Shown here: piece after piece, positions 1-13,189 of the stretch
Layout of the letters: each line of letters begins with the position of its first letter
How positions within the stretch are numbered: the first letter of the stretch is position 1
Origin: Chiua virens
Lineage: Eukaryota; Basidiomycota; Agaricomycetes; Boletales; Boletaceae
NCBI GenBank assembly: GCA_019787685.1
Contig: JAHNUO010000010.1
Location: forward strand, 1,860,001-1,924,000
Reading direction: 5' to 3'
Length of the DNA: 64,000 bases
Notes under the pieces: model-generated
The model's database searches: none
The model's input: the letters and a program-made list of their open reading frames with translations, nothing else
What the model was told of the DNA's origin: nothing
Made by a program: the position numbers and the translations under genes

Positions 1-424
1 TGTTTTGGGGAGGGAGGGGAGGGGAGGGGAGAGTCGAGAGAGGCCTCTTTTGGATGGGCAAAGGGATCGGGATCTGCAAAGTCCCAGCTGGTGCATTCCC
101 TGTGTCTGTGAGAGATACGGAGGGATTTACGGACTGGTGGAAGGTGAGCGAGAGATGGGATGAAGAGAAGAGGTACGTACTGAAACCGAATTTGGAGGAT
201 GCTTCGGAGGGAGCAAAGGAGGGACGAACGACGTAGGAATGGATGGGACGACGACGAGATGAGATGGGGATGGGTTGTTGTTGTGATACACGGCGAAGAC
301 GGAAAACGAGCCAGGTGACGAGGATGAGCATGAGGATACCGACGACGGAGACGGTGGTGACGATAGCAGCGAGGTCGACTTTGGAGGGATTCGAGTAGGC
401 GTGAGTGGGGACAGGGGAATCCAT
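1..424 (-). CDS. small single-pass membrane protein, 5' part only
   Basis: Minus-strand gene cut by the left edge of the window. The ATG is at 424-422. The first exon reads about 81 codons: a short polar N-terminus, one hydrophobic segment of about 20 residues (residues about 20-40, rich in Val, Ile, Leu), then an Arg-rich stop-transfer stretch and Gln repeats, which suggests a type I/III membrane orientation. A donor at 180 (GTACGT) and an acceptor ending at 134 give a 47-nt phase-1 intron, after which the frame stays open to base 1 with Ser/Pro-rich sequence. No conserved domain is recognised. The start faces GCN1 with only about 145 bp between the two ATGs. The gene model is supported by frame and splice sites alone. 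Confidence 0.6.
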   Translation of the reverse strand, partial: MDSPVPTHAYSNPSKVDLAAIVTTVSVVGILMLILVTWLVFRLRRVSQQQPIPISSRRRPIHSYVVRPSFAPSEASSKFGFSTYLFSSSHLSLTFHQSVNPSVSLTDTGNAPAGTLQIPIPLPIQKRPLSTLPSPPLPPQN

Positions 425-569
425 GGCTGAGAGCGAACGACATTTGGTGGTCGTCTTTTATCGACGCATCCAATTCAGTACTAGCTTCGTTCTGGCTACC
501 TTGGCAAAAATCATCAAACGACACTCAAACAGATCCGTCATTCACGATTGGCTCGCCAACGCTGCAATC
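425..569. promoter_or_regulatory. divergent intergenic region between two head-to-head genes
   Basis: About 145 bp lies between the minus-strand ATG at 424 and the likely GCN1 ATG at 570. Transcription of both genes must start here or inside the neighbouring reading frame. No TATA box or other core promoter element is obvious. Confidence 0.4.
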
Positions 570-3500
570 ATGTACGATGACGACAACGACAACGACAATC
601 CTTCTCAAGCCTGGCGTGATTCCGTGTTTACCGACTGGCACACCGCCGTCCAGACCGCCCACGCCAGACTGCTCTCCTCCAGCACAAACACTCGTCTCGC
701 CTTTCTCCGCGACGACTTCGCTTGGCTCATAAATCAAGGCATGTCTCGAACCTGTTTCACTTGTGTCGCTGACCCGCTCCAGACCTCTCGCTCTCACAGA
801 TTCTCGACGTCTTCAAACTTCTCACACAGACTTATCCCCGCTACATCGACACCCCATCACGCGATGCCGTAGAGAAAATCGGCATGCGTCTCGTACTCGT
901 CGACCAGTCCGCCCCCAAACTCGGCATATTGGATCACGTCCTCGGCTGGCTTGCGAACGAGGTCGCGCACATGTCAAAACCATCCCCCAGGTACCCTCTT
1001 TCCATTCCTCTCTTGCGTCTACTGAACGTTCTCAAGCTCTTATGCTGCAGCCGATATATTTGTCCTTTTGAGCTGGTCCTGTGGCCTCTACACGACATGT
1101 CTCTCCGCCTCCCCAGACTTTGTATCGTCTAACTCATGGCGTGTCCTCACCGGCACCTTTGCTTCTCTCCTCGACCTTCAGCTGAATCCCTCCACGCGAT
1201 CGAAACACACTCTCCAGAAGAGCGCGCTCGTTCGCACCCGCAGAGCACTACGATCTGCCCCGGATCATCTCCATTCGTTCATGTCCACACTCATCACCCA
1301 TGCAAAGTCGACCCAGACTCCTCTCATTTACGTGCCTCTTCTAGGGACTGCTGTCGACGTCACGATCCGCCTAAAAAACGTCAAGGACTGAATCCCTCAC
1401 CCAGATCCCTCATCTCCATCAAGGCGAGTCCCCATTCCACGGTTCTAGACTTGTTAGATGATGTTGCATCAGGAGGGTATCATCGACTCTATACACAACT
1501 CACGTTCTCATGTCTAAAACGGCCGTCCTTGCTCACGCTTCGGTATGTTTCGTTTCGAATACTGCTATTCAGCTCATCGTTTGCAGAACGCTCTTTATGA
1601 CTTTATACGCACTGCCATCGGTCCAGACGATCTCTCAACCTCGATTTTACCCACCATCGAAAAAGCGCTCCTTCGCTCCCCAGAGTACTCGCTCAGCGGT
1701 AGGTCGTTTCATGTTCACGTTCCTTGCCTACTTGACGTTGTCTAGTCATTGCCGACTTTTTGTTGGCTTATTCACACCCTCTGGACGAAACTACCCTCAA
1801 AAAAATGCTTACCGCCTCCCTCAACTCTGCAAAGTCGAGCAACCCAATCGTGCGCGCGAATGCATCTGCTCTCTTCAAGGTCCTAGGTGTCCAAATTTCC
1901 TCCATCGTTCTTCGAGTCGGTCACGTCCGAAATACTGGCACTCCCACTAAGCGGAAAGACGACAGGAATCGATCACCGTATTACGTTGTACACGATGCTC
2001 ACGATGATACCCAAGCACGATACCGTGTCGCCGACACTGGTAAATGCGCTTCCTACGCTGATGACCAAAGAGACCAACGACGTTGCGCTGTCGTTTCTTG
2101 TGCGGACACTTCCGATCCACCTCGCACATCTTCTCGCCTGCGACATCTCTATACCGGCAGACGTGACGGCACTCCTTGTGAAAGAGATGAATAGTGCCAA
2201 GCCAGCGCCGAAGCGCGCGTTTGTCAGTGCTGTCGGCGCGGCGTTGTGGAATGTCGAGTCGGCCAACGATACGACGAGTTCGTTTGCAAAGGCTATTTAT
2301 GGTGCGCTGGAGGGCAGTATCAAGACGGTGAGTGCGAATCCACTGGGTGCAGTTGCGGGTCCGCTCGAAGGCTACGTCGCCTTGGCACTTTTACTCGGCC
2401 GAGTGGCTGTGTTCGGTATGTGATTTCATTTTCGGTTGTCAATGTCACACCTGTCACACATCGGGTATTCCATCTCTGAATGACGTCATTATTTCATTCT
2501 CGAAATAGACGATGTCGTTTCGCGGAGTTTAACAACGGATGTTTTGATCGGAACACAAACCAAACCATCTTTCCTTATTTGGGATAAAGTCTATCAGAAG
2601 CTCAGCGAACCAGAAGAAGCGCGTTGGTTACTTCGTGCCGCGAATCTCGCAGTGCCCAGACTCGACTCCGAGTTGGCGAAGAACCAACAGCTGAGGTGCG
2701 TCCTATACCATTGCACGTCCGTTTGTGACGTATCCCATTCTGCCTTGTGGTAGGGTCCGCGTTCGGTGCCGTGTTCGTACACCTCGCAGTGCACATCCCG
2801 TTTGCGGACGTACGGAGGGAGACGACGGGCGCGCTCGCGTCAGCGGTGACGAGACGACCCCAAATTTTCAATGCAGTCCTTGGCGACGCGCTCACGGCGG
2901 CGCTTACCAAACCTGCGTCCAAGACGACAGGGTCACTGTCGTCTCCATCTCCCCCTAGCGACGAAGCAGGAAAAACCCGTGGTGGACAAACAGAGGGGAT
3001 ATGCCGCCACTCTGCTCGCGTGTGCGGGCGCTGGACATCCCGATGAGAGCGAGACGGACAAGGCGGCGAGGGAAGCGCTGGTGGTGAATTGGGTGGTGTT
3101 GGCACATCATCCCGTTATCTGTATGTGTTGGTTGTGTTATCGCTGCGGCAGGGCTGATCGTGTTTGATGACAGCTGGACCCTCGCAAACGTTGTGGATCG
3201 AGGTGTGTCAAAAGGCAGGTACGGACCCGCTCGAGGTCCTCACTAGACATGTCGACTGTGGCGCTGAAACATCGTGCTCGAGGCGTCCGTGACGGATCCC
3301 AAGGTGCAGTGATTCCATCCTTGATTGAATCATACTCAATGGATGTGTAGCTGGGCTTTTCCGAAGCGAGCTACCGTGCGATCGGTACGATGACATTTAT
3401 CGCTCCACATGTCGTACTACCCCGCGTGATGGATCAACTTGAGGCAGATATCGATGCAGAGGCATTGAACGCACTGACCGAGGAGGACCTTGGCATCTGG

Positions 3501-6500
3501 GAAACGCCCGAGGGGACGACATACAGTCGACGGTGCGTTGCGTTCCAAGTGCGTGACTATATCTGACCCCTTTCCTCAGTCCTCGCGGCCCGCACCAAAG
3601 ACGAAGGCCCCAAGAAAGGCAAAGACGCCGACATCGACAGATGGGAAGCTGAGCTCCGCCAGTCCCTCGCGAAAAAAAAGGGTAAATCAGGCGCAGGGGC
3701 TGCGGGGTTGTCCAAGGAAACACACGCCCTCGTGCAAGCGCAACTCGCAAAGGAAGCCTTGGTCCGTGAGCGCGTCGGGGTGTTGCGCGCACGGCTCGTG
3801 CGTGCGTTGGCATTTGTGAGACGCGTTGTGGACCGCGGGGGGTCGGACGTACGGGGGTACGTCACGGCGATGGCAGAACGGCTGCTCGAGGGGGCGATGA
3901 GCACGATGTGTGCAAGGCTCGTTGGGAGCGACACGGAACCGTTTGAGACGTTTGTCGGCCTGACGGAGTGTCTGGCCGAGCGGTTGGAGGGGCTGCGGCG
4001 GTGGCTTCGGCGTGGCGGTGGTGAGAGCGCTCGAGATGGGGTGTGTACCGGAGACGCAAACGGCCGAGGGGCTGGGTGGTACGTGTTTTTCGTTCTCGAG
4101 TGGTGCTGGCTGACGTGTGGACAGCGTTGGTGTTAAGGGTGTTGTATCGGTTACGGACGCTGTCGGAGCAAGCGCCGTTTGACGCAGCGACGTTTGCGTT
4201 TGCGTTTTTCTTGCTCGGGCGGGTGGCTAGCAAGGGTGGGGTGGACGTTGGCAAGGGCGGGGAGGGAGACGACGAGGCGCTGGAACAGGTCACGCTCGTG
4301 TTGGACGTGATCCGGTTTCATCGGAGTGAATGTGCGTTGTTGTGTCGTCGTTCATGCTCGTTCTCACTTACGCACGTACTGCAGTTTCTGACACGGCCTT
4401 TCCCCGCAAGACGACGCTCGAGCATGTGTTGCAAGTGGTGAGGACACAACCACGTTTGAGCAAGGACGCGTCGTCGCTCCTCGTCGATCTGGGCGAGGCG
4501 ATCCACGCGAGTGCAACAAGGGCCGAGGTGGCCGTATTGATCGAGGGGACCCTCCTCCAGGAGACGCACGTCCGGAATTCGTGTTTGCAGGCGCTTCAGG
4601 TGTGTCTGCATCCAATGCGGTGTGGCGCGGACTGACGACGACAGCCCTTTGATCTGACCGAGTTGGACTGGTCCCCCGAGCTGTGGGTCGCGTGTCACGA
4701 CGAGGACGAGCAGAATGCCAGGCTGGCGAGTCACGTGTGGGAAGATAATGGGTTGGACGTGGCAGAGGGGTATCTTGGGGAGATGCTTGCATTCTTGGGT
4801 GCGTCGACTGGGTTGCTTTGTGGGTGTATGACCTTATGCCGTCGACAGGCCATGATCACGCGTACGTAAGGACGAGCACGGCAGGCAGCGATTGCAGACG
4901 CGGTCGAGCATCACCCGCAGACGGGCCACGAGACGATCGAAGCATTGCAAGCGTTGTACCGAGAAAAGGTGGGGCCGAGTCGTTCCAGTCGTATGTGCCC
5001 GTGTTGATGTTTTGCAGGCCAAGATCCTAGCGCCTGAATTTGATGCCTACGTGAGTGCTTTTCATGTCGTCGCTGACCAATATCGGAAAATGAAACACTG
5101 TATTCAGGGCATGGTGATCGCACAGAGCTTGGACCGTGCCGATCCATGGCCGACGCGCGTTGCGATCGCGTTGGGGTGTCGACACCTCGCACCGTCCTTT
5201 CCCGAGACGCAGGTGGAGCCATTTTTCAAGTTTTTGATCCAGGACGAGGCACTGGGTGACCGCTCGCCCGAGGTGCGACGGGAGATGTTGCACGCTGGTG
5301 CGGCGGTGATCGATCACCACGGAGCATCCCAACTCGCAGGGTTACTATCCACGTTCGAGACGCACCTCGCAGGAGCGAGTCTGGCCAACGAGACGGGGGA
5401 CCAGATCAAGGAGGCCGTCGTGATCCTGTTTGGTCGTGCCGCGCGGCATCTCGCGCCGTCGGACGCACGTATCCCGGGGATCGTGAACCGACTGGTGGAC
5501 GCGCTTGCAGACGCCCTCGGAGCAGGTGCAAATGGCGGTGTCGGACTGTCTCGTGCCGCTCGTGACGCTGATGGGCGAGGACCGGAGTGCGTCGTTGATC
5601 GACGGGCTGTTCAAGACGCTGTTCGAGGCGCCCAAGTACGCGGCACGACGTGGGGCAGCGTATGGGCTCGCGGGTGCGCTCAAGGGACTCGGGATCGCTG
5701 CGATGAAACGCCACGACGTGATCGAGCGGCTGCGTGCCGCTGCCGAGGACAAGAAACGGTTCGAGCTACGGCAGGGGGCCATGTTTGGATTTGAGACGCT
5801 GTCGTCGACGTTCGGGCGGCTGTTTGAGCCGTACATCACGTTCATCTTGCCCATCTTGTTGACGACGTTTGGGGATGGGACGACGGACGTGCGGGAGGCG
5901 GCACAGGACGCGGCGCGGGTGATCATGGGTAACATGTCTGGATATGGTGTCAAGCTGATCTTGCCATCGTTGATGTCCGGGTTGGACGAAAAGCAGTGGC
6001 GGTCGAAAAAAGGGTCGATCGAGTTGTTGGGTATGATGGCGTACTGTTCACCCCGCCAGCTCTCGCTCTCGCTTCCGATCGTGATTCCGCGGCTAACGGG
6101 CGTGCTGACGGACACGCACTGCGCAGGTCAAGGCGGCGGCGAACAAGAGTTTGAAGCAGTTTGGGGAGGTGATAAATAACCCTGAGATTCAGGCGTTGGT
6201 GCCGACGTTGCTCAAGGCGCTCGTGGATCCGGTCAAGACGACGAATTGCGTTGTCGGCGTTGCTCAAGACGTCGTTTATGCATTATATCGATCACTTCCT
6301 CGTTGGCGCTCGTGCGTGGCATGCTTTTTCGCTTTCTTTGAGGCGCTGACGCACGACAGGTCATTCCGATCATTGAGCGCGGGTTGAGAGATCGGGGTGC
6401 AGAGGGGAAGAAAAAGGCGGCGCAGATCGTGGGCAACTTGGCGTCGTTGACGGACTCGAAGGACTTTGTGCCGTATCTGTCCAGTTTACTTCCGATGGTG

Positions 6501-9500
6501 CACGTCGTGCTGGTCGACCCTGTTCCCGAGGCGCGTGCGACGGCCGCCAAGACGCTCGGGACGCTCGTCGAGCGGCTCGGGGAGGTGCATTTCCCGGATT
6601 TGGTCCCTGGCCTGTTGAGGACGCTCAAGACGGAGACGTCGGGCGTCGATCCGCCAAGGTGCCGCACAGGGGCTGAGCGAAGTCCTGTCCGGACTGGGCA
6701 TGGAACGTCTCGAGGGCCTCTTACCGGACATCATCGCCAATGCGCAGTCGCCGCGGAGCACCGTGCGCGAGGGGTTCATGTCCCTACTCGTCTTCCTCCC
6801 TGCGACGTTTGGGAACCGGTTTCAGCCGCACCTGCCCAAGATCATTGCCCCGATTTTGAGTGGGCTGGCGGATGCGGAGGAGTTTGTGAGGGAGGCGGCG
6901 ATGCGTGCGGGACGGATGATCGTGACGAATTATGCGAGTCGTGCGATCGACTTGTTGTTGCCTGAGTTGGAGGAGGGGATGTTTGATGCTGGGTGGCGGA
7001 TCAGGGTGCGTGCTGTTGGGTGTTGGCTCGTCGTTTGCTGACGCGTTGGTAGCAATCCTCGATCACGTTGGTGGGCGAGTTGTTGTTCAAGGTATCTGGG
7101 ATTACGAGCAAGCCTGAGATGGGGGATGAGGAGGAGATGGCCGAGGCGGCTGTGGCGGAGTCGTCCCGACGGGCGTTGACGGAGGTGTTGGGTGCGGAGC
7201 GACGGGATCGGATTTTGTCGGCGTTGTACCTGGCGAGACAAGACGCCGTCAACGTCGTTCGACAGTCGTCGATTCATATTTGGAAGGCGCTCGTGCACAA
7301 TACGCCGAGAACGGGTGCGTATGCGTATCGAGAGAGGATCAGTTTCTGATATTGCTCTAGTGCGTGAGATTTTACCCGAGTTGGTCCGTCAGCTCGTCAA
7401 GTTGTGTTCAAGCGACGAATTTGAGCAACAAGAGGTGCGTGCTGTTTACGCGGGCATCGTGTCCTGATGCGAGGATGGTGTAGACGGCCACACGGACGAC
7501 TACGGAGCTGTGCCGCAAGTTTGGTGAAAAAATTCTGGGCGAGATCATTCCGATTTTGCAGCATAGGGTTACGTCGCCTGATGCGCGTACCCGTCAAGGC
7601 GTGTGCATCATGTTGTCGGACATCATGTCGGTGTCTTGTCTGTTTCTTGATGCCTGTCTGACGATGTTTTCAGGGAAAGCACGACGGATACGCAGCGCGA
7701 GGGCCACGAAAGCGAGATTGTGAACATGGTTCGGACCTCGCTCGTGGATGACGATGCTGTTGTTAGGACGGCAGCCGCCAAAGCGTTTGATACCCTCCAG
7801 GAGCATATTGGGGCCAAAGCGATCGATCAAACGATACCGACACTCTTGGAAGCGTTGTGTCAGCCTGGCGAGCGTTCTGGAACGGCGCTCCAAGCCTTGC
7901 GTGAAGTCATGTCGGTGAGCCGTGGTTCGTGAAGACGAGGCGTCGCGGGCTGATGTGTGCTTACTGCTCTAGGTTCGTGCAGCGACGGTGTTCCCGGTGC
8001 TGATTCCAACGTTGATTGCGACGCCCATGACGGTGTTCAATGTGCGAGCACTTGCGTCTCTCGTTACTGTGGCTGGCAACGCGCTCAGCAGGCGGTTGAC
8101 GGTCATCTTGAACGCGTTGGTCAACGTGATGGAAGAGGACAAGGACGAGGAGTTGGCGGATGCTTTGGACGAGACGTTGCGCGCGCTGCTTGGGTCGATC
8201 GAGGATCCAGAAGGCTTGAACACGTTGATGCTCTTATTGCTTGGATGGTACGTATATGGAGTTCTCTTGCGTCGGACTTTTGTCTGACTTGGATGCGCAG
8301 GACCAAGGACGCCGCACCGACACGTCGTGCCAGTGCGTGCGATTTGTTTGCCGTCTTCTGCGAAGTATCCGAGCTCGATTCTGCTCTGTACCGGGTGGAC
8401 TGGGTTCGACAACTCATCTCGTTGTTTGATGATCCCGAAGTCAACGTTCACACTGCGGCGTGGAAGGCGTTTGATACGTTTATCAAGTCTGTACCCAAGG
8501 ACGAACTTGAGCCATTGGTTGTTCCCCTTCGTCGGACGATCGAAGGGACAGGGGCACCGGGACGGACCGTACCTGGGTTCAGCTTACCCAAGGGTGTGGC
8601 ATCTGCGGTGCCCATCATCATTGCAGGTCTCACTATGGGAAGCAACGAGCAACGCGAGAATGCTGCGTACGCGATCGGAGACCTCGTCGAGCGCACCGAC
8701 GAATCGGCCATCAAACCCTTTGTTGTCCCCTTCACCGGTCCACTCATCCGTGTGGCCACCCAAGCGACGACCTATCCTCCCGGTGTCAAGACTGCGATCC
8801 TGTCCGCGCTGGCGACGATGTTGGAGCGGATCCCAAACCACGTCAAGCCGTTCTTCCCACAGCTCCAGCGGACGTTTGTCAAGTCTGTCAGTGATCCGTC
8901 GAGCATCGTCGTGCGCACGCGGGCGGCGGACGCACTTGGTATATTGATACGCAGTCAACCGCGTGTCGATCCAGTGGTGGTGGAGCTCGTTGGGGGTGCA
9001 CGCGGGAGCGAGGAAGAGATTGCGGCGAGCTTTTTGTTGGCGCTGTCTCGTGTCGTTCAAAGTGCAGTGGTGCATGGCGGAGCGGGCGACAAGGCCAGGG
9101 AGAGTTGTGTCGAGTTAGTTCACGAAGCATTCCGTGGGACGCACGAAGGTCAGGCACTCACTTGGATCTGATATCGAGCTCACATGCGTGCAGATCACTA
9201 CGTACAAGCGACGGCGAGTCTAATCGCGTCCTTGTCGACGCACCCGCAGTCGCTCAAGTCTGTTGTCAAGTGAGTATCTTTTTCTTGATCTGTGGTGGTC
9301 TCAACATGTTGCGCATGCGTGTCAGCACCTATCTCGTCTCTGGCACGCCTCCGTCGGCGTTATCGTCTCACGCGATCCTCGCGGTGCTTGAACCCGAGGA
9401 CGCTGATGAACGTGTCGAGCCCGACGAGACGGTGTTCGCCAAATTGGGCGTACTGCGTAGCGTGGCCCTCAAGGTCAAGGAGAGCGTGGCGAACGAGCGT

Positions 9501-9590
9501 CCTGCGATTTCACGTCCGGCGCGCGACGCACGGGAGATTCTTAAAGAGATGGCGATGGATGGCGAGGAAAGTCTGGTAGGGGTATTCTGA
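570..9590 (+). CDS. GCN1: GCN1, eIF2-alpha kinase activator (HEAT repeats), frame broken at several points
   Basis: Very long HEAT-repeat protein that binds ribosomes and passes the uncharged-tRNA signal to the kinase GCN2 (known for the family). From about 5.0 kb to the end the translation follows GCN1 block by block: the central EF3-like region, the segment around [16 protein letters not shown] (6.18 kb), RQGV and REAA-type HEAT helices, and the C-terminus ending in a TGA at 9588-9590. ATG 570 is the likely start. Introns are short, for example 739-782 (GC-AG), 991-1036, 1543-1586, 1699-1745 and 2416-2508. Odd: joining the conserved blocks needs one-base shifts near 1386, 1488, 1886, 2755, 2953, 3525, 5505 and 6651. 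At 6651 the duplicated copy at 23.5 kb lacks the extra base and keeps the frame. Either the locus is decaying or the assembly has indels here; the kinase genes nearby show no such errors. Confidence 0.85.
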
Positions 9591-10056
9591 ACAAGTCAGT
9601 AGTCGTGTGTCAGTGGTCGGAATAACGGTCGTCGGATATTAGCCCGATGCGAAGACAATTAAATTCACGAGGCTGAGTGGCGCCTAGACCTCATCTGCTG
9701 TGAAGATGAACTTCCACATCCGAATCTATGGGGATCAATCGCCCACGCAGTGGGGCCTGAGCTCCGGTTTCTTCGTGCAGATACGAACCTCTTCGCTCTC
9801 TTGCTTGTCTTTCCCATTCGCGTGGTAAGTAGGGCCTCACTAGGACGGTCGTACTTATGTGCCTTAAATCAAGTCTGTCTGGTTTACGTTACGAGCTACG
9901 AGGACTAATTTAAATTTTAGGATTCGAGGCGGATGGATCAACCGATCAGCTTGAAAACTTTCTCAGAGGCAGGCTGAAGCTCATGCATTTCAAATCGCCA
10001 GTGAATAGGGTCACGAGTTGAGCTCCTAAACGTACGAAACAGACTCCAATACTGCC
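9591..10056. other. intergenic, GCN1 3' flank to dynamin
   Basis: No gene is seen. The first part resembles the GCN1-tail relics downstream of the kinase copies (near 13.8, 18.8 and 26.5 kb). The stretch 9642-9730 recurs at 25.43-25.52 kb, where it joins directly to the end of the dynamin gene. Confidence 0.5.
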
Positions 10057-13027
10057 ATGTCAATTTTTCAGAAGTCGTCTTCAACAGCCACTGTGGGCTC
10101 TTTACATTGGCGTACGGGCAGTGGTGATAATAAGCAAAAGTCCGGCTCCTCCGAGAAGCGACTCGGAGTCGTTGAATCCCAGTCCAAATCGTTCGTCAAT
10201 TGAAAGACTGCCTCTCCGACGGCCACTGATCCTAGCAGTGACAAGGCTGTGGGCCTTTCAGATGTGAACAATGCACAGAATCGAAGAGATATGCTTGAGT
10301 TGGTGAATCGTCTGCACGATACTGGGTATGCAACACTAGTATGGCTATTGTCCTTTTTCTATCACTAACTCAAATGACAACCTTTAGCGTTCAAACCGAT
10401 ATCGACCTGCCCATGATTGCGGTCATCGGAAATCAAAGCGCTGGCAAATCGTCGCTGATTGAGTCTATTTCTGGTATCACTCTTCCTCGTTCATCAGGGA
10501 CATGCACCAGGTACCATTTCCATCTTAACCTCTCACTTCACCACTTTCTCACTCATTTTCGTGCATCTAGATGTCCCACTGAGTGCAAGCTTTCGCACTC
10601 GGATGTGCCATGGAAATGTGTGGTGAAGCTCCACTTTAGCACGGATATCCACGGCACACCCATACCTGTTCGTCTGGTGACGTTTGGCGATCCTATCACC
10701 TCGCCTTCCCTTGTGGAGGAACGCATTCGCCGTGCACAGTGTGCGATCCTAAATCCGTCGACGAACCCTCAAGTATATCTCGAGGATGATGTCCCAAACG
10801 GGAACGAAGTTTCGTTTTCAAAGAACTATGTTTCATTGGAAATTAGTGGAAGTGATCTTGCAGATCTTTCCTTTGTAGACCTTCCGGGTCTTATTGCGAG
10901 CGTGGGTTGCGGCGGAAGCGAGAGAGACATTGAGCTGGTGAAGGCTTTGGTGACTTCCTACATTGAGAAGCCGAGTTGTGTGATTTTGCTCACAGTGACT
11001 TGCGAGAGTGAGTGTCTCGATCCTCCTCCCAGTGTATAAGCAGTTGAAAACATCGTGTACTAGCCGATTTTGAGAATCAAGGTGCATACCATCTCGCAGA
11101 ATGTTTCGACAGACATAGGAAGCGAACCGTAGGCGAGTGATCTATCACAGCAGTGCCATGACATACAGCGCTCAATCGCTTTGGTGTGTGTAGGTGTGCT
11201 TACCAAACCTGATCGCATTCCATCGGGAGACGAAGCTACCTGGGTCAAAATGATCAAAAATGAGACTGAACCTCTGGTGAACAATTGGTATTGTGTCAAA
11301 CAACCCTCTTCCAAGGATATTGCCAGCGGAATCACCTGGGCAAATGCTCGCGATCAAGAAGCTAAATTTTTCGCAATGACGCAGCCATGGTGTTCATTAG
11401 AACCAGAGTATCATCGTTACCTGAGGACGAGCAGGCTCACAGAGAATTTGAGTGTTATTTTGTCAGAGCTTATCGCGAAGAGGTGAGTTGGCCTATGTAT
11501 GCTCGAGTGCTGACTTGAACGGGCTTCCCTTCTTGTGTGAAGGCTACCTGAGATCCAGGATGAGTTGGCAAGCGCGATCCAAGACACAGGGAGAAGGATG
11601 AGCGAGCTGCCGAAAGCCCCATCTGGAGATCCTGTGAATGAAGTATTCAAGGCACTGAATGATTTCAGCCGAGACATCTCCTGTCGTGTTGAGGGTACTT
11701 CACAAGATGGCCTCCCTCAAGCTATTCGGAAACACCAAAAAGCGTTTCGCAAGGCAATACGCCGCACGGCACCAAAATATGTTCCATGGGAAACATACAA
11801 GAACAAGAATGATGGAACATCATCCGCCAAGGCAAGATTTCTTGCCAATGAAGGTGACGACGAAGATGAACAGGAAGAGGAAGATTTATCAGCTGGATTT
11901 GAAGGAAGCAACGTCGAAGACTTCCTCTCGAGGGTAGTATTTACAGACGATCGATGTGAAAATGGCCCACCATCAAAGAAATGTGGCATGGGGGGAAATA
12001 AAATACACGTTGATGAAGTTCTGGACCGAGCTGAAAAGTACGTATATCATAAACAATGGTTCTTATCGATTGACTCGCAGTAGCGCGCGTACTCGTGAGC
12101 TCCCGGATAACTACCCATTCGTAGTCCAGAAGGCATACATCCAGGAGTTCACAAAAGAATGGGAACAGCCAGCAACTCGCTTCTTCAAATCGGTTTATGC
12201 CACCCTAAAGGCTGACCTTCACAAACTTGTTGAAGCACATTTTGCGTATATGGGTCATGGAACTGCAAAACAGTCAATTCTGTGAGTTTCTGGAGCAGAG
12301 ATCCCCCGGTGCATAGCTTACCACAGAACAGTATGATAGTACACGAGCATCTCGACGAAGCCGCCATCAGGACCAAGTCAAAGATCCAATGGCTCCTTGC
12401 TGTCGAGAAAGTTCCAGCAACGTTGAACACCCACTACTTCTATGATTACAAAAACAAGTTCCTTGTGCACTATAGAGTGTGCAGGAGTGATAGCAATTTG
12501 TTATCCAAACTGAAACGAATTGACACACACATTCCACCGTCATATGGCAAATCGCGTTCTTCGTTAAGCCACGTTCCACAAGAAGATGCAATTAGCAAGA
12601 TTCTCTCTGGGCTAAGTGAGATTGGTATTCACGTGAAGGCGGCCGACCTACCCAAGCTACTTCCGCCGGATCCGATGGAAGTGGCTCTAGATATTATGGC
12701 CAGCGTGGGAGCTTACTTCCAAGGTACGTCTCTTCCAGTACTATGATGGTTTTGTATACAATTGAGCATTGCGGGTCGCCTTTAGTTGCCTACAAACGTT
12801 TCGTGGACATCATTCCGATGGCCATAGATTACGAAATGGTACTGGGGTTACCAAGGGGACTCGAGGAAGCCCTGCACAAAGGGCTTCGGATTACAGGGCC
12901 GGATGGCTATCTCCACTGCAAGACCATGGTGGAGGAGTCGAGGGATATCGCAGCTAAGCGCCAAGAGATTCACAAGAAAATGGAAAGGCTTCGAGCCGCA
13001 CGACAGGAACTGAAAAGGCTGATGTGA
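10057..13027 (+). CDS. dynamin-family GTPase (Mx/Vps1-like), N-terminus interrupted by TGA
   Basis: Large GTPase of the dynamin superfamily, which oligomerises on membranes and drives fission or remodelling. Seen: P-loop GNQSAGKSS (about 10.43 kb), switch segment PRSSGTC, G3 DLPGL (about 10.88 kb), G4 TKPD (about 11.20 kb), a middle/stalk region with an acidic loop (11.86-11.89 kb), and a C-terminal GED-like helix ending in a TGA at 13025-13027. Introns in consistent phase: 10326-10387, 10511-10570, 11008-11063, 11133-11193 (GC donor), 11483-11542, 12038-12080, 12282-12331 and 12724-12785. ATG 10057 opens the frame, but TGA 10201-10203 interrupts it; the same frame resumes at once and runs into the GTPase. 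A Met further down (about 10.29 kb) could serve as the start and leaves the GTPase intact. The stop fits CGA changed to TGA. The gene is missing from the duplicated block at 25.5 kb. Confidence 0.85.
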
Positions 13028-13189
13028 CGAAACCGCGAAATGTGTAGTATTGGATGATGGTCTTATGTTGGGGAATTTCAGAGCAAAGGTTCCAAGAAAG
13101 ATCAGATATTTTTAATGGAATTCGAACTTGCCTAGGTTCATCTATTCGTGCCGTCGCGCATGAAACATCAACTTTTTTAAGAGAACCGG

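Noticed and set aside
525..797. Minus-strand ORF opposite the GCN1 start
   Set aside because: Overlaps a conserved GCN1 exon and has biased composition (long Val run from a GAC/AAC repeat on the other strand).
5345..6115. 256-codon minus-strand ORF inside GCN1
   Set aside because: It is the antisense of the best conserved HEAT region, which fixes the coding strand. GC-rich codons leave the opposite strand open.
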